The notes under the pieces are model-generated. The model ran no database searches, was not told the DNA's origin, and saw only the letters and a list, made by a program, of their open reading frames with translations. Of a DNA stretch of 64,000 bases, positions 25,813 through 34,883 are shown in pieces (the stretch's first letter is position 1; every line of letters begins with the position of its first letter). A program made the position numbers and the translations under genes. The stretch lies in contig NZ_WPIN01000028.1 in the NCBI RefSeq assembly GCF_009754945.1, forward strand, positions 1 to 64,000, read 5' to 3'. This DNA comes from Spirosoma arboris (lineage in GTDB: Bacteria > Bacteroidota > Bacteroidia > Cytophagales > Spirosomataceae).

Positions 25813-27927
25813 ATGAAAACGCATTTGATTGGCTGTTTGCTCCTGTTTTTCTTCTTTAATCGCTCGCTGGCTCAGGACACTACGTTGGTGTTGAATAAGG
25901 GGATGATGCCTGATCAGCTAATAGACCTTGCTATGACAACGGGCTGGTTCTATAAAGCAGGGCACAATCCAGCTTGGGCAAGGCCTAATCTAAACACATC
26001 TAATTGGTTAAAACGCAATCCCAGTACGTTATCTATAAAAGATGCTGACTCAACTGGGCGGCTCGAGGGATGGTTTCGGCTTCGAATCAGACTGGATTCG
26101 TCATTTAGCAACCTGCCGTTGAGTCTGAAAAAATTCGGCTGGTCGGCGGCTGATTTGTATCTGGACGGTTACTTGCTGACTTCATTGGGTAGCACAGGTG
26201 CCTTGGGAAAACCCTACCAGGATTATAACACTGGCTCATGGAAGAGGGGATTTGATCCTCCTTTTTCGGTTCAACTAATCCCCCAACGCGAGCATCTATT
26301 AGCGATTCATTGGGTGGGTCATGTCTCGCCACTGTTATCGACCAGACTGAAATCTTCGGAACAAATCTTTCTAGTAGGCCCTCAAGCGGCAGCGAATATT
26401 CAGAATGAAATTAAAGCGGATGCAATTTATTTTACCATCTGGCTGATTATCCCGTTGCTAATGACGGCCTTGTCCCGGTTAATTCCGGCTCAGAGCATCC
26501 ACGAAAAAAACATATTCCGGTTATTAACTATCTCAGGAACGCTCTACTCGCTCTCTTATCTATGTCTATTTATTGAACTGTTTAACGTTCGTTTTGAGAT
26601 TCAGTTTATCACATTTTATCTTTCCTGGTTTCTTTTTTACCTGGTTGCCGCTTTCTCTGTCATTACGTTATCGCACATTCTGGGACGGCCTTTATCTGTC
26701 TGGTTCAGTAGTCTTGTTATGTTCATTTCCGTAATCGGCGGTGGCTGGACGGTTTATACCAGAGATAACATGGGAGGCTCGGTGTCCAATATTCTACTTG
26801 CTTTCGTAGCTGTATGGTTGTTGGGGAGCTCTTGGAAAAATGTACGGGGTGTCCAATGGGCTACGGTTGTAGGCACTATCCTTAGCTTCTTTTTTTATAT
26901 AGTCTATGCCAGTGTAATAGTTGGTCTGTTCTCATTCGATGACGAGTTACCGCAGACGGGGGCCGCCATTTCCGAACCACTGGCCTTTTTGGTTTACATC
27001 GTTCTGCGGTATCGGGAAATATTGACCGAAGTTCGCGTTCAGGCAACCGCCGTCGTGCAGGTAACGCAGGAGAAAAACGAACTCTTAGCGACCCAAAACC
27101 AGCGACTCGAGCATCAGGTCGAAGTCCGCACTGCCGAACTCAAAGCTTCGCAAGCCCAACTCATTCAAAAAGAGAAACTGGCCAGCTTGGGCGAACTGAC
27201 AGCAGGCATCGCCCACGAAATTCAGAACCCGCTCAACTTTGTCAATAACTTCTCAGAGGTGTCAGCCGAACTCATTGAAGAACTAAAGGAGGAAGCTCAG
27301 GCAGGTAACACCGACGAAGTGATGGCCATTGCCGATGACCTCACCAGCAACCTCCAAAAGATCCATCATCACGGTGGTCGGGCCAGCAGTATTGTCAAGG
27401 GCATGCTCGAACACTCCCGAACTGAATCGGGCGACAAGCAGCCCACGAACCTAAATGCCCTCGCCGATGAATACCTCAAGATTGCTTATCACGGTTTGAG
27501 GGCAAAAGACAAGGATTTTATCTGCGAGTTGGTAACCGACTTTGATCCCAGTCTGGGGCCAGTAGACGTAGTATCTCAGGAAATCGGTCGGGTGTTGTTG
27601 AATCTCTACAATAATGCCTTTTATGCTGTTTATGAAAAACAGAAAACGGCCCCGGCCGATTACCAACCTGCTGTTAGCGTCCGTACCCAACGTAGTGAAT
27701 CAGGGGTGGAGATCCGGGTGAAGGACAACGGTACGGGCATCCCTGAGTCGGTCAAAGCCAAGATTTTTCAGCCTTTCTTCACCACTAAGCCCACGGGGGA
27801 GGGTACGGGCTTGGGGCTGAGTTTGAGCTATGATATTGTCACTAAAGGGCATGGGGGAATCCTCACGGTCGAAAGTCTACCAGGCCAGGGAACCGAATTC
27901 GTCATCACCTTACCCACAAAGGTTTAA
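25813..27927 (+). CDS. Membrane sensor histidine kinase, array member C
   Basis: 704 residues from MKTHLIGCLLLFFFFNRSLA. Same layout as member B: jelly-roll with GWFYKAGHNPAWARPNLNTS, EGWFRLRIRLDS and AADLYLDGYLLTSLGSTG; membrane helices about 200-400; a coiled coil HQVEVRTAELKASQAQLIQK; then AHEIQNPLNFVNN, the DHp loop KEEAQAGNTDEVMAIADD, LLNLYNNAFYAVYEK and GEGTGLGLSLS. It begins 10 nt after member B stops, so translation is probably coupled. The jelly-roll differs enough from B to suggest another ligand. Like the others it lacks a receiver, so it must signal to a separate regulator. Confidence 0.92.
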   Translation: MKTHLIGCLLLFFFFNRSLAQDTTLVLNKGMMPDQLIDLAMTTGWFYKAGHNPAWARPNLNTSNWLKRNPSTLSIKDADSTGRLEGWFRLRIRLDSSFSNLPLSLKKFGWSAADLYLDGYLLTSLGSTGALGKPYQDYNTGSWKRGFDPPFSVQLIPQREHLLAIHWVGHVSPLLSTRLKSSEQIFLVGPQAAANIQNEIKADAIYFTIWLIIPLLMTALSRLIPAQSIHEKNIFRLLTISGTLYSLSYLCLFIELFNVRFEIQFITFYLSWFLFYLVAAFSVITLSHILGRPLSVWFSSLVMFISVIGGGWTVYTRDNMGGSVSNILLAFVAVWLLGSSWKNVRGVQWATVVGTILSFFFYIVYASVIVGLFSFDDELPQTGAAISEPLAFLVYIVLRYREILTEVRVQATAVVQVTQEKNELLATQNQRLEHQVEVRTAELKASQAQLIQKEKLASLGELTAGIAHEIQNPLNFVNNFSEVSAELIEELKEEAQAGNTDEVMAIADDLTSNLQKIHHHGGRASSIVKGMLEHSRTESGDKQPTNLNALADEYLKIAYHGLRAKDKDFICELVTDFDPSLGPVDVVSQEIGRVLLNLYNNAFYAVYEKQKTAPADYQPAVSVRTQRSESGVEIRVKDNGTGIPESVKAKIFQPFFTTKPTGEGTGLGLSLSYDIVTKGHGGILTVESLPGQGTEFVITLPTKV

Positions 27928-27937
27928 TCAGTACACC

Positions 27938-30094
27938 ATGAAACTGACTCCACTTTTTGTTTGGCTGTGCCTGGTTAGCCTACCAGTTTTTAGCCAGTCT
28001 GCTTTTCACATCGACAGTTTACCCGCAGACGGTGTGAGGCTGGATAAAAATTGGAAATGGCATTTGGGCGATAATCAGAGCTGGGCCAAACCAGATTTTG
28101 ATGATTCGCGCTGGGATACAATCAGTCCTATAAAGGACATTAACCTATTGGATCAATTGCCTCAGCAAAGCATTGGTTGGCTCCGAGTTCACTTGAGCGT
28201 ATCTCCTGCATTACGGGGAAAGATGGTTAGCTTGGACATCCAACAGGTTGGAGCGTCCGAATTGTTTTTGAACGGTAAACTCATATTCAGAGCGGGAAAA
28301 ATAAGCGCTGAAAAGCGCTTGGAAATAGGCAGTGTTTATCCATATAATCAACCTATCAGCTTAGATACCAGTGCAGTACAAGTGATCGCAGTTCGATATG
28401 CTTTTACTAGAGAACAACTGATTAAAAATAGATTTCCTTTATCCTTTTTCAGATTAAATCTGAAGACGTCCGCAGTAGCCGAAGCACTCGAAACAAAGCA
28501 GAATACATTCGTCGTCGTAGAATTTATTCTTTTTGGCGTATTTCTGGCTTTAGGCCTTTTGCAACTACTCCTTTATGCGACTTCCACTGAACAGCGGACT
28601 GCTCTTTTGTTAGGATTGTTTCTTGCCACCCAGAGCATCGTTCACCTCTTAGATGGAGCCTCGTCCGCGTCGGATTACCTATTCAAGTTATTTGGTATCA
28701 ACAACTTCCTATTAGTTTTTTACTTTTCCTATATACTCTTTATCATAGCCATTGCCGTTTCTTCGTTTTTCTACCTGCTAGGCATTTATGAGTACTTTGG
28801 GAAATCAAGAAATTGGTTTTTTGGGCTGACTGTTACCATCACCTTTTCGTCGATTCCAATGGGTTTGTTACTCGGCCCTCTTTACGGATTTCTGGCTCAA
28901 TTCATTCCAGCCTTTATTATACCTTTTTCTGAGATCCTACGAGTTGGACTTCTGGCTGTTAAGCGAAAGCAACCGGGGGCCAAATTATTTACGCTCGTCC
29001 ACAGTATTACCTTATTTGTTTTTATTGCCTGGACGGTTAGCGTATTTCTACCGTTTGTTAGTGGCTTTTTGGCGCAAAATGTAACCTATTTGTTTAGTAT
29101 TAGTTTCCTGGGGCTGTCTTTGGCTATTTCATTACTGCTAGCTCAGGAACGGGCTGCTATTAATAAGACGCTTCGTAAGCAGCTGCTTGAATTAGATAAT
29201 CTATCTAAAAAAACGATTGCCCAGGAGCAGGAGAAGCAACAATTACTGGCCACTCAAAACGAGCGACTTGAACAGCAGGTGGAAGCCCGCACCGCCGAGC
29301 TAAAGGCCTCCCAGACCCAACTCATCCAGAAAGAAAAGCTGGCTAGCCTGGGCGAGTTAACAGCGGGTATTGCCCACGAAATCCAGAACCCCTTGAACTT
29401 TGTCAATAACTTCTCGGAAGTGAGCACCGAATTGGTCACAGAATTAGAAGAAGAGCAAAGTAAACCGGAACGGGATACCGAGCTTGAAGCAGAATTGCTG
29501 ACTGATTTAAAGCAAAACCTCAAGAAGATAATGCATCACGGCGGTCGAGCTAGCAGCATTGTCAAAGGGATGTTGGAGCACAGCCGCACTGAATCGGGCG
29601 AAAGACGATCTACTGACCTCAATGCCTTAGCCGATGAATACCTCAAGATTGCTTATCACGGTCTAAAGGCTAAGGACAAGTCCTTCAACTGCGAATTAGT
29701 CACTGATTTTGATTCCACCCTGAAGCCAATGGAAGTTGCCCCTCAGGAGATTGGACGGGTGCTGCTGAATCTGTACAATAATGCGTTTTATGCGGTGCAT
29801 GAGCGGGCTCACCAACGTAGTGATGCCAATTATCAGCCCAAGGTTGAAGTCCGTACGCAACGTAAAGAATCGGGCGTGGAAATCCGGGTGAAGGACAATG
29901 GCACGGGTATCTCCGAGTCGGTCAAAGCGAAGATTTTTCAGCCATTTTTTACCACCAAACCTACGGGTGAAGGCACAGGATTAGGCCTTTCACTGAGTTA
30001 TGACATTATCACAAAAGGGCATGGCGGTACGCTCACTGTGGAAAGTACAGGAGGGTCAGGCACTGAGTTTGTCATCATACTACCCACTACCTAA
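27938..30094 (+). CDS. Membrane sensor histidine kinase, array member D
   Basis: 718 residues from MKLTPLFVWLCLVSLPVFSQ. The sensor half matches member A closely: FHIDSLPADGVRLDKNWKWH, SWAKPDFDDSRWDTI, GWLRVHLSV and ASELFLNGKLIFRAGKIS. It is followed by about seven helices (195-410). The coiled coil resembles B and C (EQQVEARTAELKASQTQLIQ). The DHp loop is unique (EEEQSKPERDTELEAELLTD) and the histidine of the second DHp helix reads KIMHHGGRASS. N- and G-boxes are intact. So A and D share a sensor type, B and C another, in the order A-B-C-D. The frame is open upstream into member C, but the ATG at the signal peptide is the sensible start. Confidence 0.92.
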   Translation: MKLTPLFVWLCLVSLPVFSQSAFHIDSLPADGVRLDKNWKWHLGDNQSWAKPDFDDSRWDTISPIKDINLLDQLPQQSIGWLRVHLSVSPALRGKMVSLDIQQVGASELFLNGKLIFRAGKISAEKRLEIGSVYPYNQPISLDTSAVQVIAVRYAFTREQLIKNRFPLSFFRLNLKTSAVAEALETKQNTFVVVEFILFGVFLALGLLQLLLYATSTEQRTALLLGLFLATQSIVHLLDGASSASDYLFKLFGINNFLLVFYFSYILFIIAIAVSSFFYLLGIYEYFGKSRNWFFGLTVTITFSSIPMGLLLGPLYGFLAQFIPAFIIPFSEILRVGLLAVKRKQPGAKLFTLVHSITLFVFIAWTVSVFLPFVSGFLAQNVTYLFSISFLGLSLAISLLLAQERAAINKTLRKQLLELDNLSKKTIAQEQEKQQLLATQNERLEQQVEARTAELKASQTQLIQKEKLASLGELTAGIAHEIQNPLNFVNNFSEVSTELVTELEEEQSKPERDTELEAELLTDLKQNLKKIMHHGGRASSIVKGMLEHSRTESGERRSTDLNALADEYLKIAYHGLKAKDKSFNCELVTDFDSTLKPMEVAPQEIGRVLLNLYNNAFYAVHERAHQRSDANYQPKVEVRTQRKESGVEIRVKDNGTGISESVKAKIFQPFFTTKPTGEGTGLGLSLSYDIITKGHGGTLTVESTGGSGTEFVIILPTT

Positions 30095-30107
30095 CCGCCT
30101 AAACTCT

Positions 30108-32142
30108 ATGAAAAACTACGCTTATATCCTGCTGTTAATAGTTGCTCCATTACTGGCTCCTGCTCAATCAGCTGAACACATCCTTGACAGTCTCCAGCGT
30201 GAGCTTGGTAAGGCGAAAGCCGACACCGCTCGTATGTGGCTACTGTATGAACTAGCGAAGTATCAGTCCTTCCAAACTCCCGATTCCGCGTTTTGGTACA
30301 CGCGTCAGGGGCTTCAACTGGCCCGTAAAACAAACCATCAGAAAGGAGAAATGGAAGGCAAAGGCTGGTTAGCCTATCTTTTCGCCGAACGGGATATTCC
30401 TAAAAGTATGCGCCTTCGTTTAGAGGTTCTCCAGCAGGCTCAGCAAGCCAACGATCGGGTACATATAAGTTTCACCTACGTACAACTCGGCATATTACAG
30501 ATCTATTTAGAGAATTATCGACAGGCGATCGTTTATTATAAACGGGCTAAAACTTTGGCCGTTGAAGACAATGATAAGCAGAACCAAGCTGGGTTAAGTA
30601 CAGAATTGGGGGGAGCTTACTGGTTACTTCATCAACCTGATTCGGCCCGCTATTATTTAACCCTAGCGGCTAAAGAAGATCCGGCCATAAAACAATTTTC
30701 CGTTTATCTCAATTATTTGGGTCGACTGGAAGGTGATTACAACCCCACTAAAGCCAATGCCTATTTTCGCCAAAGTATTCAGATGGCCAAAGCCCAGCAA
30801 TTCCTACGGGGATTGGGCTATGTCTATCGGTGGTACAGTGAGTTTTTATGGAAACAGAACCAGCCTGATTCCAGCATTCTGATGGCTAAAGCGGGCTTGC
30901 AGGCTGGCCAAACGGTAGCAAATTTTCGCAATATTCTCTAGTCGTCTACTGACTAAATACTACCAGGCACTAGGTCGGCCAGACAGTGCCTATAAATATC
31001 AGAGCATCATGGTGGCGGTTCGGGACAGCCTGTTCAGCCAGCAGAAAGTTAACCAGATTCAGTCGACGTTGATTGACGAGCAGCAACGGACTCAATTGCT
31101 GGAGGAGGAGAAAAGTCGGTTTGAAAGTCGGGTCAAAATCTACGGTTTGCTAGGTATAGTAGCCGTCTTATTATTGCTGGCGGGAGTGTTTTACCGAAAT
31201 GATCGGCTGAAGCAAAAGACGAATGAACAGTTGCAGATGCTCAATCAGGAAGTGCGGCAACAAAAGGAAGAGATCGAAACCCAGCGCGACCATCTCGAAC
31301 AATCCCTCACAGACCTTCATGCCACGCAGGCCCAACTCATCCAGAAAGAAAAATTAGCCAGTTTGGGCGAACTGACCGCAGGCATTGCCCACGAGATTCA
31401 AAACCCGTTAAACTTTGTCAACAACTTCTCCGAGGTAAGTACTGAACTCATTGATGAACTCAAGGAAGGGCCGTTCCAGAAACTCCCTGAATCGGAGAAA
31501 GATTATGCTGAAGAAATCCTGGGAGATCTCACCAGTAACCTCCAAAAGATCAACCATCATGGTGGTCGGGCTAGCAGCATCGTCAAAGGCATGCTCGAAC
31601 ATAGCCGCACCGAATCGGGCGAGAAACGACCGACCGATCTAAATGCGCTGGCCGATGAATATCTCAAGATTGCTTATCATGGCCTGAGGGCTAAAAACCA
31701 AAGCTTCAACTGTGAGTTAGTGACCAAGTTTGATCCAACGCTGGAACCCGTAAACGTAGCTCCTCAGGAAATTGGGCGAGTGCTGTTGAATCTGTACAAT
31801 AACGCGTTTTATGCCATCGGCGAACGATCCCGGAAAATGAATGGTTCAGATTACCAGCCTATGGTTACCGTAAGCACAAGCCAGGTTAAGGACAACGTAG
31901 TGATTCGGGTGAAGGACAATGGAACGGGGATATCTGAGACGGTTAAAGCGAAGATTTTTCAGCCATTTTTTACCACCAAACCTACCGGTGAGGGCACGGG
32001 ATTGGGGTTGAGTTTGAGCTATGACATCATTACCAAAGGACATGGGGGTACATTGACGGTATACAGTGCTGAGGGCCAAGGGACCGAATTTATCATCACT
32101 TTGCTCATTGGTCCTGCTACATATGACTGGACATTAAGTTAA
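30108..32142 (+). pseudogene. TPR-type sensor histidine kinase, array member E, frameshifted
   Basis: Signal peptide MKNYAYILLLIVAPLLAPAQ, then TPR-like repeats (for example FTYVQLGILQIYLENYRQAI and VYYKRAKTLAV). The frame ends in a TAG at 30939-30941. Directly there, the +1 frame carries on the same TPR protein (SRLLTKYYQALGRPDSAYKY), then a helix (IYGLLGIVAVLLLLAGVFYR), a coiled coil and the complete kinase core ending at 32142. So one gene of about 677 codons carries a single frameshift near 30918-30939. An ATG at 31009 could start a kinase without its TPR sensor. No slippery heptamer is evident. Sequencing error is possible. It is cytoplasmically similar to A-D but senses by TPR. Confidence 0.85.
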
Positions 32143-32216
32143 GCATGATCTAACTTCGTGAACCATGAAAACAGCGGCTAAATTTGGGTCGATCCAGAAT
32201 CATTCGCCTTTGGTAG

Positions 32217-34175
32217 CTACTGCCGAATATAATCGGTGGGCGTTTGGTTGTAAAACTCTTTGAAGACCCTCGTAAAATACGACGGCGATTCAAAGCCAAC
32301 CATATAGGCCGTTTCGGAGGCATTATGACCAGCCCGTAATAGGTCGATGGCTTTACGAAGCCGATATTGGCGAATGAGATCATTGGGCGACAGTTGCATC
32401 AGCGTCTGTACTTTGCGATAAAGCGTTTTGCGGCTTACCGCCAATTGATCGGCTAGCCACTCCACACTCAGCGACGAATCGTCCAGGTGATCATCCAGCA
32501 AGTGATACAGCCGACGTAAGAACTGATCCTGAATGGTTTCCAACGGAGTTGATTGATCAGGCTTAGTAAATTGCTGACGATATTCTTCCCGTAACTTATC
32601 CTGACGGGTCAACAAATTGCGCAGCCTTAGGCGCAACTCGCCCAGGTGAAACGGCTTGGTCAAATACTCATCCGCACCCTGAGATAGCCCCTTCAGTCGA
32701 CTGTCGGCTTCAACGCTGGCCGTTAGCAGGATGACCGCAATATGATCGGTGGCGGGATCGGCTTTTAGCTGACTGATAAGTTCATAGCCATCCAGACGAG
32801 GCATCATCAAATCCGAGATGATCACATCGGGTAATTCTTCTTTGGCTACAACCCAGCCTTCGTAGCCATTGGCGGCAGAGCGAATTCGATAGGTAGTGGC
32901 TAATTCGGCCACGATAAATTCCCGGAGTTCTGCATTGTCTTCTACTACCAGCACCAGCGGTGTGTTGTCAGATTGCGTTTCCGTAGTCGGGTAAGTCAAT
33001 TCAGCGGGCAATAGGGGTACATCAACCGTTAATCGGGACTCTATTTTCTGCGGAACAACCGCATCTGCCTGCTGAAGAGGGATTTCCAGCAAAAAATGGG
33101 TTCCCGACTGTCCGCCGATTTCCTGTGTTTGGCTTTGAACGGTAATTGTTCCGCCCAGCCTGGTCGTTAATTCATGTACCAGCGCCAGACCAATGCCGGT
33201 TCCTTCGTAAGCGCGGCTACGGGACGGATCGACCTGATAGAATCGGTTGAAAATATGCGGCAGCTTGTCAGCGGCAATACCAATCCCAGTATCACTGACG
33301 GCTAGTTGAGCCATCCTTGAGGTATGCGTTAGGCGGACATTGATGCTGCCTGTTTCTGTAAACTTGATGGCATTCGACAGTAAATTATAGAGAATCTTCT
33401 CCCATTTGCCAGCATCGAACAGGTAATTTCCGGGTGGCAAATTGGTTTCGTAGGTCAGTGCCAGTTGCTTGATGGTAGTCGATGGACGAAACAGGTCTAC
33501 GATTTGGCCCACAAAGCCGGTTAGGTCACCAACTTCATTGACCAGATCCATTTGCTGGGCTTCCAGTTTGTTGATGTCCAGCAACTGATTAATCAGCCGC
33601 AGCAATTGCCGGGCATTACGCTGCACAGTCGACAACTGGTTCTGGAAAGTAGTTGGTAAATTAGGGGTCTCCAGCAGGTTATCGACTGGCGATACAATTA
33701 AGGTAAGGGGCGTACGGAGTTCGTGTGTGATATTGGTAAAAAAACGAGTTTTCATCTCGTCAACTGCCTTTATTTCAACCGTTTCCCGAAGCTGATTGGC
33801 CGACCGAATTGTTTTGTCGAGGGTTATCTCCAGATCCTTAAAGTTGATAGGTTTGGTGATAAAGTCGAAGGCTCCCCGGTTCATGGCCGTTCGAATATTA
33901 CTCATATCCCCATAGGCCGTGACGATCACAGTACGGATAATGGGGTTAATTTCCGACAGTTTGGCCAGCAAGGTTAGTCCGTCCATCCCTGGCATATTGA
34001 TGTCACTGAGGACCACATCAATATCGGGCTGTTGCTCCAGAACGGTTAAGGCTTCCAGACCATCGCGAACAAAGATAAATTCATAGGTATGATTATGAAT
34101 CTGACGTCGGAATTGTTGTTTGAAGAGATCGTCAAGGTCACTTTCATCATCGGCCAGTAGAATTTTGGTCTTCAT
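32217..34175 (-). CDS. Soluble hybrid regulator: receiver, histidine kinase, receiver, AraC-type DNA-binding domain
   Basis: 652 residues, no membrane helix or signal peptide. First receiver (about 5-120, aspartate in VVLSDINMPGMDGL). DHp with FFTNITHELRTPLTLIVSPV (histidine near 157). ATPase (about 265-375, LLSNAIKFTETGS, VSDTGIGIAADKLPHIFNRF). Second receiver (about 408-520, aspartate in VIISDLMMPRLDGY). C-terminal AraC HTH (about 555-650, LAVSRKTLYRKVQTLMQLSP and AYMVGFESPSYFTRVFKEF). It therefore lacks a sensor and must be fed by other proteins. It lies 75 nt from the end of the kinase array and converges on it, so the five receiverless kinases are natural donors, by inference. It is one of two candidates for the 21-bp direct-repeat promoters. 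Confidence 0.93.
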   Translation of the reverse strand: MKTKILLADDESDLDDLFKQQFRRQIHNHTYEFIFVRDGLEALTVLEQQPDIDVVLSDINMPGMDGLTLLAKLSEINPIIRTVIVTAYGDMSNIRTAMNRGAFDFITKPINFKDLEITLDKTIRSANQLRETVEIKAVDEMKTRFFTNITHELRTPLTLIVSPVDNLLETPNLPTTFQNQLSTVQRNARQLLRLINQLLDINKLEAQQMDLVNEVGDLTGFVGQIVDLFRPSTTIKQLALTYETNLPPGNYLFDAGKWEKILYNLLSNAIKFTETGSINVRLTHTSRMAQLAVSDTGIGIAADKLPHIFNRFYQVDPSRSRAYEGTGIGLALVHELTTRLGGTITVQSQTQEIGGQSGTHFLLEIPLQQADAVVPQKIESRLTVDVPLLPAELTYPTTETQSDNTPLVLVVEDNAELREFIVAELATTYRIRSAANGYEGWVVAKEELPDVIISDLMMPRLDGYELISQLKADPATDHIAVILLTASVEADSRLKGLSQGADEYLTKPFHLGELRLRLRNLLTRQDKLREEYRQQFTKPDQSTPLETIQDQFLRRLYHLLDDHLDDSSLSVEWLADQLAVSRKTLYRKVQTLMQLSPNDLIRQYRLRKAIDLLRAGHNASETAYMVGFESPSYFTRVFKEFYNQTPTDYIRQ

Positions 34176-34397
34176 GCAGGGTAAGCCTGTTTTGTGGAGT
34201 AGTTAGCTCAACAAAAATAACTGAGTTGGTCAGGAATTCAAGAGATAATTTAATGATAGTCAGAAGTTTGTTGATAAATAAGTTGCACAATCAATTATTT
34301 AGTAACTGATTTAATAGATACTGATTATCAAGCAGTTTCTTACCTAATAGTTAGTAAAAAAGTATAATCAGTTGTAACGGTTTAGCTGACCAGGGAC

Positions 34398-34646
34398 TTA
34401 ATAGGTAGTATGCTGGGGACGGGGCTGTGGATCGATGGTAATTGAGTCGATCAGCAACACACCTGGTCGGGGCAACTCGTGAACCAGGGAATCCACTGCA
34501 TGGACCTTTGGCGCTAAGTGAACGAGTTCTGGTCGGGAAACAGGCACAATAGTAGTTGACTGGCAGGCCACTATAGAAAGGAAACCAGCGCCTAAGCACA
34601 AAGCAATGAACAAATGACGGGCGGCAGGGCAAACGAGCGTTTTCAT
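34398..34646 (-). CDS. Small lipoprotein of unknown function
   Basis: 82 residues. The N-terminus is basic with a hydrophobic core (RHLFIALCLGAGFLSIVAC), the cysteine being the likely lipid site. The mature part (about 55 residues) is proline- and histidine-rich, with LVHLAPKVHAVDSLVHELPR and a PQPRPQH tail. No family recognised. It is preceded by a clear promoter with the 21-bp direct repeat also found before the kinase array and the 45-residue peptide, which supports it as a real, regulated gene. Confidence 0.7.
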   Translation of the reverse strand: MKTLVCPAARHLFIALCLGAGFLSIVACQSTTIVPVSRPELVHLAPKVHAVDSLVHELPRPGVLLIDSITIDPQPRPQHTTY

Positions 34647-34714
34647 GGTTTGGAAGTTTAAGGGTGAGTTTACGGAATGTCCAGAGCGTCAGCAGTTTGG
34701 CGCGTTGGACATAT

Positions 34715-34779
34715 CAAAAGTCTCCTTTCTCTTCTAAACAAACTGGCAGTTTTGAGTCAAAAAATAGTTCGTTTGAGTC
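34715..34779 (-). promoter_or_regulatory. Direct-repeat operator and promoter of the small lipoprotein
   Basis: Two copies of TTTGAGTC (plus strand 34751-34758 and 34772-34779; GACTCAAA in gene direction) lie exactly 21 bp apart. A -33 TTTG is at 34742-34739. The -7-like GACTTTTG is at 34722-34715, 28 nt after the nearer repeat. The gene starts 68 nt beyond the -7 element. The -7 differs from TAnnTTTG only in its first base, as expected for a promoter that needs an activator. Confidence 0.65.
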
Positions 34780-34814
34780 AGCCTGATGGGCGGGTTGATT
34801 TACCCTCCTGGTGG

Positions 34815-34858
34815 CTGGGGCGGTAGTTAACCTCTGCCAGGATTAACTACCGCCCCAG
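34815..34858 (-). terminator. Perfect 16-bp hairpin after the M13 peptidase gene
   Basis: CTGGGGCGGTAGTTAA and its exact complement flank a 12-nt loop. It starts 25 nt beyond the stop of the M13 gene. There is no T-tract, so it may act as an mRNA 3'-end stabiliser as much as a terminator. Confidence 0.55.
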
Positions 34859-34883
34859 TTATGTCATGCAACAACTTCTGCTT

